Source: Tanypteryx hageni (Eukaryota; Arthropoda; Insecta; Odonata; Petaluridae). Taken from it: a DNA stretch of 64,000 nt. The DNA lies in the NCBI GenBank assembly GCA_028673005.1, contig CM054117.1, positions 51,953,870 through 52,017,869 of the forward strand, written 5' to 3'. Below, piece after piece: positions 28,201 to 35,590 of this stretch. A model generated the notes under the pieces. It searched no databases, was not told where the DNA came from, and was given only the letters and a program-made list of their open reading frames with translations. Position 1 is the first letter of the stretch. The number at the start of each line of letters is the position of its first letter. Made by a program: the position numbers and the translations under genes.

Positions 28201-28395
28201 TCGAATATGATTACGTTCAGAAAATCAATCAGACGTTTATAGAAATTTTACCATAATTTAAGCCAATAATTTAAACAAAGAGAACTGGATGCAGAAATGA
28301 GAACGGAATAGCGGTATAATTCCGGAATAACGTAAAATATAACAATAAACATATTTGGCGTTAACTTACCATATCATTGTACTTTCAAGAACCAT
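1290..28395 (-). CDS. PSMD4: 26S proteasome non-ATPase regulatory subunit 4 (Rpn10/S5a), nine exons
   Basis: Ubiquitin receptor of the 19S regulatory particle: it binds polyubiquitin chains and helps hold base and lid together. Coding exons are 28370-28395, 28049-28189, 27860-27971, 24807-24962, 19669-19800, 17791-17877, 14373-14526, 12023-12247 and 1290-1645. All introns are GT-AG and the phases agree throughout, giving 462 residues. The start [11 protein letters not shown] and the stretch [20 protein letters not shown] match the family directly. Residues 1 to about 190 are the VWA domain. Ubiquitin-interacting motifs lie at about 212-226, 273-286 and 328-343. A conserved block, [20 protein letters not shown], is at 388-407, before a Lys/Ser-rich tail. 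Human PSMD4 has 377 residues and two such motifs; the third and the Ala/Pro-rich linkers account for the extra length. Identity is near certain from sequence recognition; expression is not shown. Confidence 0.97.
1646..3055. other. Intron 8, 3' part: no gene seen
   Basis: AT-rich intron DNA. At 2647-2650 a TTAA precedes, read on the minus strand, a CACTTTATCG start that looks like one end of a piggyBac-type repeat. I found no partner end. Nothing else is recognisable. Confidence 0.35.
3538..4296 (-). CDS. C-terminal part of the transposon's gene (uncharacterised family)
   Basis: 252 open codons. The part from [20 protein letters not shown] onward, through [24 protein letters not shown] and [16 protein letters not shown], matches the C-terminal half of the same uncharacterised family. 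The initiating ATG of the frame is probably not used: a CCCCAG acceptor overlaps it, and the GTAAGA near 4338 could be the matching donor. In family members I recall, an acidic region with HWDG, FDTT and CRHH motifs lies between the N-terminal part and this part. Here it is absent, so the copy looks internally deleted as well as frameshifted. Nothing viral is implied. Confidence 0.72.
   Translation of the reverse strand: MAPGAFHKARWMSKAIYSLKLWMFKDQLHLTKREEKGLLHVNIFFVRVYLKCWYHAPDAIGSPKNDMELIGDLSKWKAIDPPGATVALRKLSGHLWYLSETLVPISLFDGRISVEQKKAFIKNLKNSQGLPDPPKRLPMLAEELDGMEVLFIKNSMDFFEILEIPRGFLDLDPSTWFDNEEYQEAREVVQNMHVLNDHAERAVKLMQTHNRKVTNKEEVFQDLLQVSSQSHSIMKGSKKPTSKQLDKFTNNN
4338..4932 (-). pseudogene. 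N-terminal part of the transposon's gene (uncharacterised family)
   Basis: ATG at 4932 opens [20 protein letters not shown] and runs about 103 codons to a stop at 4621. One frameshift there restores a reading frame, [20 protein letters not shown], then [11 protein letters not shown] and a Glu/Ala coiled-coil-like stretch. A TAG follows LAAKKARLQ, after which the same frame continues to [16 protein letters not shown] before a possible GTAAGA donor. The motif order matches N-termini of 'uncharacterized' proteins I recall from hydrozoan and arthropod genomes (unverified). With one frameshift and one stop it is not functional as it stands. Confidence 0.7.
5602..6925. mobile_element. Non-autonomous hAT-type element
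   Basis: The left end reads CATGGGTGTCCAAACTGTGG and the right end, reverse complemented, CAGGGGTGACCATATCGCGG, the usual hAT (Charlie-like) terminus. Flanks CTCTAAAT and CCCTAGAT agree at six of eight bases, a decayed 8-bp TSD. No transposase is seen. A MITE is nested at 6040-6411. Confidence 0.7.
6040..6411. mobile_element. MITE with TTAA target duplication
   Basis: TTAA lies on both sides (6036-6039 and 6412-6415). The ends are GGTCCAATCACACTTGGAAG and, reverse complemented, GGTCTGCTCACACTTGGGAA, with similarity continuing for about 40 bases. Length 372 bp, no coding. The interior repeats GCGAAG-type words. TTAA suggests a piggyBac- or Kolobok-type mobiliser. Confidence 0.75.
7093..7264. 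mobile_element. pogo/Tigger-type MITE
   Basis: 172 bp between TA dinucleotides. Ends are CAGTGGAACTTCCATAAGTC and, reverse complemented, CAGTGGAACTTCCATAACTT. The interior alternates AGTTAT/CGACTTAT motifs typical of Tigger MITEs. Confidence 0.85.
7371..8400 (-). mobile_element. pogo-like non-autonomous element, CCGTATTTCTCGG family
   Basis: Begins after TA with CCGTATTTCTCGGCATATAA and ends with the reverse complement of CTGTATTTCTCGGCATATAA before TA. Its left part matches the right end of the coding copy at 14837-16930, so it lies in the opposite orientation. I see no readable transposase; it is a 1-kb deletion derivative. Confidence 0.8.
8450..9857 (+). mobile_element. piggyBac element relic
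   Basis: Flanked by TTAA at 8446-8449 and 9858-9861. The ends begin CCTTTAAAGGACTAGTG and, reverse complemented, CCTTTATCGTACGG, and both continue into ATTTAAAT. The piggyBac assignment rests on TTAA, the CCTTT end and the transposase tail at 9318-9610. At 1.4 kb it has lost most of its gene. Confidence 0.75.
9318..9610 (+). pseudogene. piggyBac transposase C-terminal cysteine-rich domain, decayed
   Basis: Pieces in shifted frames read [39 protein letters not shown], then [19 protein letters not shown]. This is the C-x2-C ... C-x2-C ... C-x3-C spacing of the zinc-binding tail of piggyBac transposases. Several stops interrupt it. The catalytic part is missing. Confidence 0.65.
9862..12022. 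other. Intron 8, 5' part: no gene seen
   Basis: Plain AT-rich intron. I recognised no transposon ends, RNA gene or coding exon; short open frames near 10830 and 11910 have no domain. Confidence 0.4.
12023..12247 (-). CDS. PSMD4: PSMD4 coding exon 8
   Basis: Runs from after GATAG to GCAC before GTAAGT. It carries two ubiquitin-interacting motifs, [14 protein letters not shown] (the extra one relative to human) and [14 protein letters not shown], separated by an Ala/Pro/Thr-rich linker. Confidence 0.94.
13541..13625 (+). repeat. tRNA-like segment, possible SINE head
   Basis: GGCTGTAGCATAGAGGTAAC resembles an A box, and GGCGTTCAAGACTCCC about 45 bases later resembles a T arm with a seven-base loop TTCAAGA. 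The rest does not fold as a clean tRNA, so a SINE head or tRNA-derived relic is more likely than a gene. It lies in PSMD4 intron 7. Confidence 0.4.
13825..13900. repeat. pogo/Tigger MITE end, single
   Basis: TACAGTGGACCCTCGATCTA followed by ACAGATACC resembles a Tigger terminus after TA. I did not find the opposite end, so this is a fragment. Confidence 0.4.
14373..14526 (-). CDS. PSMD4: PSMD4 coding exon 7
   Basis: 51 codons plus one base between TATTAG and GTAAGT. It finishes the first ubiquitin-interacting motif, followed by [14 protein letters not shown] and an Ala/Pro-rich linker ending VIARD. Confidence 0.94.
15540..16139 (+). CDS. pogo/Tigger (POGK-like) transposase, N-terminal and start of DDE region
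   Basis: 199 open codons. Residues 1-75 contain an N-terminal helix-turn-helix region ([18 protein letters not shown]). Residues 76-130 hold a CENP-B-type DNA-binding region with [20 protein letters not shown] and [14 protein letters not shown]. From about 130, [20 protein letters not shown] and [18 protein letters not shown] enter the DDE domain, D of NADET being the expected first catalytic residue. The stop after IPSK is a mutation: homologous coding continues downstream. Functional transposase is unlikely. Confidence 0.85.
   Translation: MADRAEKKVTAVRGNILKGIRKSYNRNLKLMVVRYAEETNNCAAGRKYNVTKANEQRWKQAKEILEGANSTQRSFSGPKRGRFHALKEEIANFIHIQRIDGKPVKQDIIKLKAQELARLQNILHQEFKASNGWCVCMMCHNGFSLRQRTSLRQRLPSDFMDKLTTFQRHVIRLWESHNYLLSQMGNADETTICFDIPSK
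16140..16735 (+). pseudogene. Rest of the pogo/Tigger DDE domain, frameshifted
   Basis: Pieces in several frames continue the family pattern: [58 protein letters not shown] (second D within LDAF), [14 protein letters not shown], then [19 protein letters not shown] and [12 protein letters not shown]. Family members have P at LIPGGMTSQ. At least four stops or shifts occur in about 600 bases. Confidence 0.75.
17390..17528. mobile_element. pogo/Tigger-type MITE
   Basis: 139 bp between TA dinucleotides. Ends are CAGTAGAAGGAATGACAACT and, reverse complemented, CAGTCAAATCTTGATAACTC, with internal AGTTATAGAGTT words. More diverged than the copy at 7093. Confidence 0.6.
17791..17877 (-). CDS. PSMD4: PSMD4 coding exon 6
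   Basis: 29 codons between TTTTAG and GTGAGT. It reads [18 protein letters not shown]. The intron falls inside the first ubiquitin-interacting motif, which resumes with ALRVSMEE in exon 7. Confidence 0.95.
18090..19460 (-). repeat. Interspersed repeat, copy A (GAGCGAAGCGG end), interrupted by a hAT MITE
   Basis: Read on the minus strand from 19460 it gives ATTCTTTACGAGCGAAGCGG, a GTCCGTCGTAAC run, CCGCTGGACGGATTTTGATT and GTTAAATGGCACCTGTC. This matches 60830-61090 on the plus strand. The phrase GAGGTATAGATT recurs within the repeat (near 18185 and 19175). No coding. The element class is not known to me. Confidence 0.65.
18252..19070. mobile_element. Non-autonomous hAT element with perfect 8-bp TSD
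   Basis: Target repeats GTCTTAGC at 18244-18251 and 19071-19078. Ends CAGAGCTGGGCAACTC and, reverse complemented, CAGAACTGGGCATCCC. The subterminal GAGCCAC words near both ends are typical of hAT elements. 819 bp with no transposase. Confidence 0.9.
19669..19800 (-). CDS. PSMD4: PSMD4 coding exon 5
   Basis: 44 codons between ATCTAG and GTATGG. It reads [20 protein letters not shown] and then [17 protein letters not shown], the end of the VWA domain. Confidence 0.96.
20706..20719 (+). repeat. G14 homopolymer in a possible piggyBac-type repeat start
   Basis: Fourteen G in a row in an AT-rich intron. About 55 bases upstream, TTAACACTTTCGTTATGGAA and the palindrome GACATCATATGATGTC suggest a piggyBac-type end like that at 2650 on the other strand. 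No second end was found. Confidence 0.5.
22325..23340 (+). pseudogene. Decayed transposon-type protein of an uncharacterised family
   Basis: An initial frame (22325-22633) reads [40 protein letters not shown] and [17 protein letters not shown]. After frameshifts come [24 protein letters not shown], and a last frame (22966-23340) with [40 protein letters not shown] and [21 protein letters not shown] recall the order from 'uncharacterized' proteins repeated in many arthropod genomes. No domain name can be given, and no ends were found around it. It lies in PSMD4 intron 4, opposite to the gene. Confidence 0.7.
23341..24806. other. Intron 4, 5' part: no gene seen
   Basis: AT-rich. 24210-24450 looks like part of an interspersed repeat (it ends GGGAAAGATGGACAGACAAA) related in style to 21720-21860, but I could not define ends. 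Confidence 0.3.
24807..24962 (-). CDS. PSMD4: PSMD4 coding exon 4
   Basis: 52 whole codons between TTTTTTTCAG and GTGAGT. It holds [20 protein letters not shown] and [20 protein letters not shown], the central VWA region. Confidence 0.96.
25227..25291. repeat. (TA)n microsatellite
   Basis: About 32 TA units without interruption, in PSMD4 intron 3. It abuts a GC-richer segment (25292-25470) that may be the 3' part of a minus-strand retroelement ending in the TA tail. That element is not identified. Confidence 0.95.
25700..27859. other. Intron 3, 5' part: no gene seen
   Basis: AT-rich. A phrase ACTTTTAATAATCTGAG(T/C)CA with AAAGTTATTGAGCTA occurs twice, at about 26070 and 26152, a short tandem duplication. 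Nothing coding. Confidence 0.35.
27860..27971 (-). CDS. PSMD4: PSMD4 coding exon 3
   Basis: Starts after TTTTAG and reads [20 protein letters not shown] to GIRIAH, followed by GTAAGT. At the exon 2-3 junction the protein reads L-A-N-V-E-V, one residue shorter than L-x-N-S-V-E-V as I recall it from fly. This is either a one-codon loss or a slightly misplaced splice site. Confidence 0.93.
28049..28189 (-). CDS. PSMD4: PSMD4 coding exon 2
   Basis: Starts after TTAAG, completes Cys and continues [12 protein letters not shown], the first strand of the VWA fold. It ends in LLTLA plus two bases of Asn before GTATGT. Confidence 0.95.
28370..28395 (-). CDS. PSMD4: PSMD4 coding exon 1
   Basis: Encodes M-V-L-E-S-T-M-I plus the first two bases of a Cys codon, then GTAAGT. 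The ATG was chosen because MVLEST is the family's N-terminus. The exon is only 26 coding bases long. Confidence 0.95.
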
Positions 28396-28680
28396 GACGA
28401 GAGGAAATTTTTAGAACAAAGGCGAAGAAATAATAATTTTTGAGAAAAAATATTTATGCTATATTATTCCTGGAATAAAGTTCAGTTTCGAGGCCAAAAG
28501 ATTAATAAATCTCGAGAAAAGTCTTCGTTTAGTTGACTCAGCTGAAAATATTTTCTTACAACGATGAGTAGCGATAATTCGGTATCAAGAGTCGTTAGTT
28601 CGCCCAGCGATCCAACGATTATATCGAAAACGAAGTCGATTGAGTCTTGAGTGGCGGGAAACTTCATTCACGGCGAAACT
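28396..28680 (-). promoter_or_regulatory. PSMD4: PSMD4 5' UTR and promoter region (CpG-retaining)
   Basis: Immediately upstream of the PSMD4 ATG. CpG dinucleotides are frequent (CGAGGCC, CTCGAG, GCGATAATTCGG, AACGAAGTCG), in contrast to the CpG-poor introns. The CpG-retaining zone runs to about 29.36 kb. No TATA box is obvious. The transcription start was not located. Confidence 0.5.
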
Positions 28681-29095
28681 ATATTGTCTCTAAAGCTTGA
28701 TTCACACTATAGGGACAATCACTCTCCATTCTCATTCCAGTAAAATATTCTCCCATGTGTTTGAGTAGGAGTAGCGATCACATTCAAGACAGTACGGTCA
28801 AATCCAAGGAACGACCCTTTCTGAGAATTTTGACCGGGACCTTACCTTCCCTTGACCATCATCCCAATGTGTACACTTCTCGTAGTCTTCTGTCGTTCTT
28901 CTAACAGGAAAGTAGTGCACTACTAGAGCGATACGGCAGGATGTAATCTCCTATAAACGTTGGAAAGGAAGTGAATGGGATTATGCAAAATGTTAGTTAC
29001 ATTTGCTTATAAATTCATTAATAACAGTTGCTACATTTTTTAAATTTGAGAATATAATTGCAAGATAATTATACATTATATTTTTTTTAATTTAG

Positions 29096-29220
29096 ACTAA
29101 CTTTTAATAGAATTTGTGAGAAGCAAGCCTGAGCTATATGATTTGAAGTCGCCGAAATAATCCGACAACGTGCCGAAGGAAAATGCATGGAGCGAAATCG
29201 GGAAGAATATTGGGAAGAAA
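29096..29220 (+). pseudogene. MADF-domain exon fragment with in-frame stop
   Basis: One plus-strand frame reads LLIEFVRSKPELYDLKSPK, TAA, SDNVPKENAWSEIGKNIG, KK and then a G-GTGAGT donor. This is the N-terminal half of a MADF DNA-binding domain: the (L/I)IE-V..P.LYD start and the ENAW.EI helix. The TAA stands where a Tyr is usual. A TAA also sits just before LLIEF, so no open start exists. It could be the remains of a MADF gene head-to-head with PSMD4 or a captured exon. I did not find the second half of the domain downstream. Confidence 0.55.
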
Positions 29221-29229
29221 GGTGAGTTC

Positions 29230-30560
29230 AAATTTATGAATCGCCCAATGAGGCATCGTCGCATCGGCAAAGCCACGAAAGGCGCCATATTTAACTTGAA
29301 GAGTGTAACGTTCGAATCATTTTCTGACGCCATCTTAAAATTTGCGAAGGTCTTTCGATTCCATAATCAAAATAACTAAATATGGTATATAAAAACCAGC
29401 TTTGTACATACTGCTTTTATTATTTTATTAATTTAATTGCAGTTTTGTTTGCAGGCGAATTTGAAGTAATATGCGTCATTAGCAAGCTGTCAACTCCTTT
29501 TTTCGGATGCATTTCCATTTATATGAAACGGCTTATTGTGAATGATGATGACACACTATGTGCAGTCATCTTGATGTCTCTATAATCTTTGAACATATAA
29601 ATGAATATTTCTCGTAAGTAAAAAGTGTGCGCATGTTTTATGTGAAACACTTAGAGTAATCTATGTAAAAAATTTTCTTCCTGTTTGCAACTGAATGATA
29701 TAGTTCTTAAATTTTAAAATTTATAGCAACCGCCCATCTCTAAAACTTAAATATGATCTATATTTTTTAAATATTAATGCATTTGGCTATATCTTTGGAA
29801 TGTTTGGGTATAGTCTTTTCATTAAATTTTGAGTTTAATCTATTTACATGAATCTTGACAAGTACCTACATTTTGCTTTAATAACTTATGATGAGATAAA
29901 GGCATGTGCATAATCTTTTGAGTATGAATATTTTTAGAAGTTTGTTTATTTTTTATTTTTAGGAGTTGATATCATACATAATTATAGTTATAAATTACTA
30001 TTACTGATAATCTACCCATTCTTTATTTTGCCATAAATCCTATAAGTTTTACTAATTCATGTGGAAATACTGTTCTTATGCAGTCTCATTTCTGATGTCT
30101 CAACCATATTAATATTATTTCTTGATTTACTATTAGATTTATATTGAGTTGATATTCATAGTTTTGCAAGAGATTTAAGGAACATTGCCTTTCAGAAATG
30201 AGATCTTCATTTTCCTCAAAACAATCCCAGAAACCTAGGTAGTACAATAATTACATGAAGGTAAATGTTTTGTGGATATCCATATACATCATTTCACATG
30301 TTGCTCATATAAAGTCATATTTCTAGATGTTTAAAACTTACCTTTATAATTTAATAAAATAGCAGTGATATAAAGATTCATTCAATTAGTAGTAAATGAA
30401 GCTCTTTTTTGTTTTGGAACTGAATATTTAAATTTTAAGTTCTACTGATTAATACTATATATGGAACATAAATCATTGCTATAATTAAGGTCACTGTGAA
30501 GAGATGGTGAATATATTCATAGTTTGGGAATATATCTTGTAATAAATGGCTTGGAGGGGA
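29230..30560. other. Intergenic AT-rich stretch, no gene seen
   Basis: Possible downstream exons for the MADF fragment were looked for. TTTGCAG at about 29454 is followed by an open stretch to 29585 that does not resemble the rest of a MADF domain. Otherwise featureless. Confidence 0.35.
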
Positions 30561-30589
30561 GGAGGCTCTTCAGTCTGTCACTCAGTGAC

Positions 30590-31395
30590 ATTCATGGGCA
30601 TATTTCAGCTATACTTCTAGTTAAACATAACTTTAAAATGTTTGCACAAATTGGAACCCATTGTGCTGAAACAAAATTTTTGGGAATTATAATTACAGAG
30701 ACACTAGGCTGGTCAAGCCACATTAATAATTTAGCAAAAAAATTATATTCACATGTATATATACTAAAAAACTTGTATGATATTGTATCTACCAATACTA
30801 TTATAGTTATCTACTATGCTTACATCTACTCCCAAATTAAATATGGCATTATCTTTTGGGGAAACTCACCCCACATGAACCTCATCTTTAAATTACAAAA
30901 AAAGGGCCATACGTGCCATTGCTGGTGTGAATAATCGAACATCCTGCGAACTTTATTTTATAAAATATAATATATTGACACTTACATGTATTCTTATATT
31001 AGAAGCTGTGATATTTGCCAAAGCATATCCTCATCTATTCTCATTCAACAAACAAGAACATCCTCATTCCACCCGACAATATCAGAACATCCATCACATT
31101 AGACATAATCTATCACTATCTGATAAAAGTCCATATCATACCATAACACTCACATATAATAGGTTACCTACACAATTAAAATCAATAAGTAAAATCAGTA
31201 TCATTAAATCTCAAGTTAAAAACTTTCTCCTAAAACATCCATATTACTCACATGCAGAATACCTCATAATTTGCATCTATTATATATATATGGAATGTAA
31301 TTATTGTTTTAATCTTTTGTATCTTTTCTTTGTTTATTGACTTGCCTTATGTCTGCATGATAGACCAACTGGGCCAATAAAGTATTATTATTATT
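30590..31395 (+). pseudogene. LINE ORF2 C-terminal part (CR1/Jockey group), frameshifted
   Basis: KFLGIIITETLGWSSHINNL, KLYSHVYILKNLYDIVSTNT and KYGIIFWGNSP are the region after the reverse transcriptase palm in CR1/Jockey-type LINEs. A frameshift near 30905 follows LIFKLQKKG. The second frame reads TSCELYFIKYNILTLTCILI through YNRLPTQLKSISKISIIKSQ to a stop. It ends with AATAAAG and an (ATT)n tail at about 31380-31395, the 3' end of the element. 5'-truncated, as usual for LINEs. Confidence 0.75.
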
Positions 31396-31403
31396 AATCC
31401 TAA

Positions 31404-34050
31404 CAGGGCCGGCGCATGCCTATTGGCCGCCCGTGCGTGGAAACAAGTTGGCCGCTCCCCCTCCCCCATAAGTAAACATCTCGGTACCTCTCTCCATTAC
31501 CATCAGAGGATTTTCAATTCCTGTTTCGAGTGTTCATGCTGAATATTCTGTATAGCAGGGATGCTCAAGACGTCGACCGTCAACCCGTTTTAAGTGGATT
31601 GCGTAAAGATTTCATCGTCTCTCCCATCTAGTAGAACAGATTTCCCCCCATCTCCGCTCGAATAAATTTCTAACAATGAAGACGAACCACAAAGACGTGA
31701 ATTCCACGATTCATGGCATAACAAAAAAGGCTCTTGCAAAATTCCAATAGGATCGTCCACCGAAAATATAAAACGAGAAATAAGTTTAGTTTTCTCTCGT
31801 TAGGAGATAGAAATATGAGAAAGTAAAAATTTATCAGACTAGATTACGACCAAAAATATAACCATAGCGACCTCCAAGTTTGGAACTTCTACCTAATCTA
31901 GTTCTTTACTAAGTCTTTTGTCTTACTAACCGCAGTACTGCCAACCGATGAAACAGAAACCTTACTCCCGAGGTTGGCGAAGGAAATCTGTATAATGTTG
32001 TGTTATATTTGACAGTAGAATTTTAACTGAGGTATAAATTAAATTATGTATAATATAATTGATGAAAGCAATAATAAATAATAGGATTATATGTATTTAT
32101 TTATAATTACACCAATAGTAATAACAAAAACTTTATAGATTTATTTACAAACTCTTATAGGACAACACATGCACAAGTTTTGCATTCTGAAAAACAAAAA
32201 ATATTTCATTTGCTTTGAAACAGTGTAAAATTAATACTATAAAAACAACTTCACAAATAAATTTATTTGATCATCAAGGCATGTCAGCTTTAAAGAAAAT
32301 GAGCGAATTTTTGTTATGCATTTCAAAATAACAATACACAAAATGGAAAATTTGACAGTCTTTACAGAAAGACTGTGACATCAGGCTCTACAATTGGATT
32401 GGTTTTAATCAAATTCCTTAAGGCCATTTTTGAGTAAATCAAATATGCCCTAAATATGAGCAATATACCTTCTTCTGATTTTTCATGCGTCTTATGTGCG
32501 CAGACATTACTGAATCCAATTCAGCGCCGGGTGAACCGCCCCTCAATTTGTCGGAGGAAGCGCCTAAACTCTTGTCGGCCGCCCCCAATCATCCCATTAA
32601 AAAGTAAAATAATTAAAAATAAATTGTATGGAAAGCATTTTAAAATTTTAATGGCCATAAACCTAAACTGAATCGAAAAGGTGCTCTATGTGAAATTTCA
32701 CGTGGATAGGTACAACGGTGTAGATCTGATTCGAGGACAAACTAAAATGCAACTCTGTTTTATATAAAGAGATAAAAAATAATAATACACATTGTATACC
32801 ACTCAATTGTAATAGCAGCTGTTATTATTTTATTTTCAGCAAATACTATTATGATGAATGGTAATTTTTAACAAATAGATCGAATTATATTAAATAATTA
32901 ATAACTGTATTTTAATACAGCAAAATTAAACAAATTATATTTACTCAATATAACCACAATACACCGATCTATTTATCAATTATAATAACAGAATGAAGAA
33001 CTACATTTTTACTAAACTCCGCACATTCCGGCACTACGGGTGCAATAAAATCTCAAATTAATCGGAAAATCTTACAGTTAAGATGAAATGTTTTTTGAGA
33101 ACCAATTACCCTATGACTAACTCGTTAGTTACTTATAAAACAGATTACTGATCTGGTGATGGATTCTTATTTAGTTGACGTTACGTTAAGTTGAAGCGCA
33201 TGGCTGTGGGTTAATCGCCTCTTTAACCTAAAATTTCATTAAACATGGTAAAGTAGTAGTTAATCGCATAAGTATTTATAAATTCTTCCTAATTATGTTT
33301 ATGATCAGTAAAAATTCTAAAAATCTATGAAACTCGCAAAATATGATAAAATATGCAAATTCGATCCTTTATAAAGGAACGGCATTTCCCCTGCAAACAT
33401 TCTCATCAACAGAAATCACTGTAAAGAATAATTACAGACTTATGTTTCTCTTCCGGATACCTCACTAATTCTTCTTTAGATGAATGCGGTCAAAAAATCT
33501 TCTGACGGACTTCTGAGGTCTTCTTTCAGCTACAATGAAGAACACTGAACAGACTTGCTTATTCGCAGAGTTGAATGAAAATGACTGACTGATGAGATGA
33601 AACACTGCAATCTTTTCTTAAGATGTGGAATGGGTGCAAAGGAAGGATACGAGCTTGGCCCTTTTTGGTGAAAATATTCCTATTCAGCTATACAGATGAA
33701 GAATTGGGATTTCCACTGCGAGGGTGAATGTCCTCAGAGGAAAACCGTGGATTAAGGAAGGAGAAAGGAAGCAATAAATGCCCGCCTTTTCATGAGATTG
33801 CTAGGGCGTCTAAATTCTGACCTGCCCACAGAAGGTCTGTTTCCAAGATAGGAGTAGAACAATGAGAAAAGGTCCTCTGTTTATGACTGCTCTGGAATTC
33901 CCGTTTTCTTTTCGAATATGCCGCCGAAAGCAAATGGTGAGCAGTGGGTGACCTGCACCTCAATTTGCCAGAGGTAGGGTCTAAACTCTTGTCGGCTGCC
34001 CCCAATTATCGGCCGCCCGTGTGTGGTGCACAGGTTGCACCTATGCCCTG
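31404..34050. mobile_element. 2.6-kb hAT-type element, apparently non-coding
   Basis: Starts CAGGGCCGGCGCATGCC and ends, reverse complemented, CAGGGCATAGGTGCAACC. Flanks AATCCTAA (31396-31403) and AACCCTAA (34051-34058) differ at one of eight bases. GGCCGCCCGTGCGTGG near the left end mirrors CGGCCGCCCGTGTGTGG near the right. A segment with CTCAATTTG(T/C)C and AAACTCTTGTCGGC(C/T)GCCCCC occurs at 32540-32590 and again at 33957-34010 in the same orientation. This suggests two nested or merged copies. It sits directly behind the LINE tail ending at 31395. Confidence 0.75.
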
Positions 34051-34719
34051 AACCCTAACCTAGCAATATGAAAATTGGCAGTTACTAACAGAGCCAAAAA
34101 TCACTTCCTGGAAAAAACATCCCAAATGATCTGCTTGGCCTCAACCTTCTTGGCTGCTGTATATTGCTCTTCATATGATTCAATTTTTTAATTTAAGCTC
34201 ATGAGTTTTTACGATTCTAAATAACAATCACTATAATATTTTAATGCTGCCAGTAAAGAATATTAACATGCTTTGATAACTTGAGTTTACAAAAATAACA
34301 AATATGGTACCATCCCAGAAAATAATATTGGCTGAATCATGAGCGGGGATATCATTTGTTAAACGTTAAATATATGACAAGGCATTGTTAAGTTAATTCT
34401 TATTTATATGATGAAGAGAATTCATCCCTTGCTAAATTACCCATGCTTATTGAAAAATAACATTGAAATGGTAAAAACCTAAAGGTGTTAAATGAACGTT
34501 TTACTTTCATTTTTTTGTTGAACATTACTGTGTTGGTAGCGCAATAAAATGACTTTTTTGTCTTCAAATATTTAAGAATATTCTCATGAGAAATAAAAAT
34601 TTCCTTTCAATGATATTTAATGAAATAAAGTCATCATCACAAAGTAAAACAAAATATCTTCTATTTTTAGGGGTTCATTACAAAAAATAAAAATGAATGC
34701 ATTATGGTCAGGTCATGTC

Positions 34720-35330
34720 TGCCTGCCCATCCATGTTTCATCTCCAAAATTACTAGATGAATTTTCATGGAATTTGGTGCTCAGGACTTATGAGCAAAGA
34801 AAACAATATAAACAATTCAAATAACCTCATCAGGAGTGCCACATTGCTGGAAAAAATTTGAAATTTCCATCATCTCTTGTAAAATGAGATTCATATAAAA
34901 AAGTCTTCACATAAAATTCGTAGAACTACTTGAATAGAACATTTCTTGTCAAATACATTTTTATAGAAATATGTTATCAAGAAAATCTAACAAGAATATC
35001 CTGATTCACTTTGAAATTGGAAAATTTCTTGCATGACTTGAAAGTGTTGTCAATGAAAACAATCTTTGTTGCAACTGAAGTAAACAAGGTCTGCTATAAT
35101 TATGTAAATAGATTTAATTTTCCTTTGTGTACATACAGCATTTAGTACTTGGAAGGAAAGTGATTATCTTTGATTAAGAAATGAGCGTGAGTACATTTAT
35201 TTTCTTTATGTTCATGCCAAACATTTTGTTAGCAAAAAGAAATGAATAATTTTTGAGCAACTTAATGTGAATGTAAATATTACATTACAGTTCCTTAACT
35301 CAAGTGAAGTGAAGTTACATCACTGATTAC
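34720..35330. repeat. Interspersed repeat, CpG-decayed copy (partner at 63150-63640)
   Basis: Shares ordered blocks with 63150-63640: CTGCCCATCC, GAATTTTCATGGAATTTGGT, CATTTCTTGTCAAATACATT, TCTGCTATAATTATG, GCATTTAGTACTTGGAAGGA and TTAACTCAAGTGA. CpG sites of the 63-kb copy are mostly TG or CA here. The class is unknown and no ORF is seen. Confidence 0.65.
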
Positions 35331-35367
35331 AAAATATAAAATTTCACAAACATAAGGCCAAAAGTTA

Positions 35368-35590
35368 CCCTATTTCTTGGCATATAAGACGCACCCCGGC
35401 TTTCATAAGATTTTTCAGGAAAAAAACTATTTTGGTTCACCAAGGCATTTAGAAAGGGCCACGTCATGCATCATTTTCAGCTGTGATTAAGTCTGTATCC
35501 CACAACATGTACAGAAAATATTACGGTGTGATGACAGTTAATTATAATGTTTTAGATAAACTTAAGTCGTAAAACAAGTAAACGTATAAA
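35368..35590 (-). mobile_element. pogo-like element fragment (CCGTATTTCTCGG family)
   Basis: After TA: CCCTATTTCTTGGCATATAA, then TTTTTCAGGAAAAAAACTAT and GGTTCACCAAGGCATTTAGA as in the 7371 copy. Homology fades near 35590 and no right end was found. Confidence 0.7.

Noticed and set aside
30524..31340. A host gene on the plus strand
   Set aside because: The residues match the LINE C-terminal region, with a frameshift and an AATAAA plus (ATT)n tail.
33790..34005. 71-codon minus-strand frame as a gene
   Set aside because: Lies inside the right end of the 31404-34050 hAT element and has no family match.
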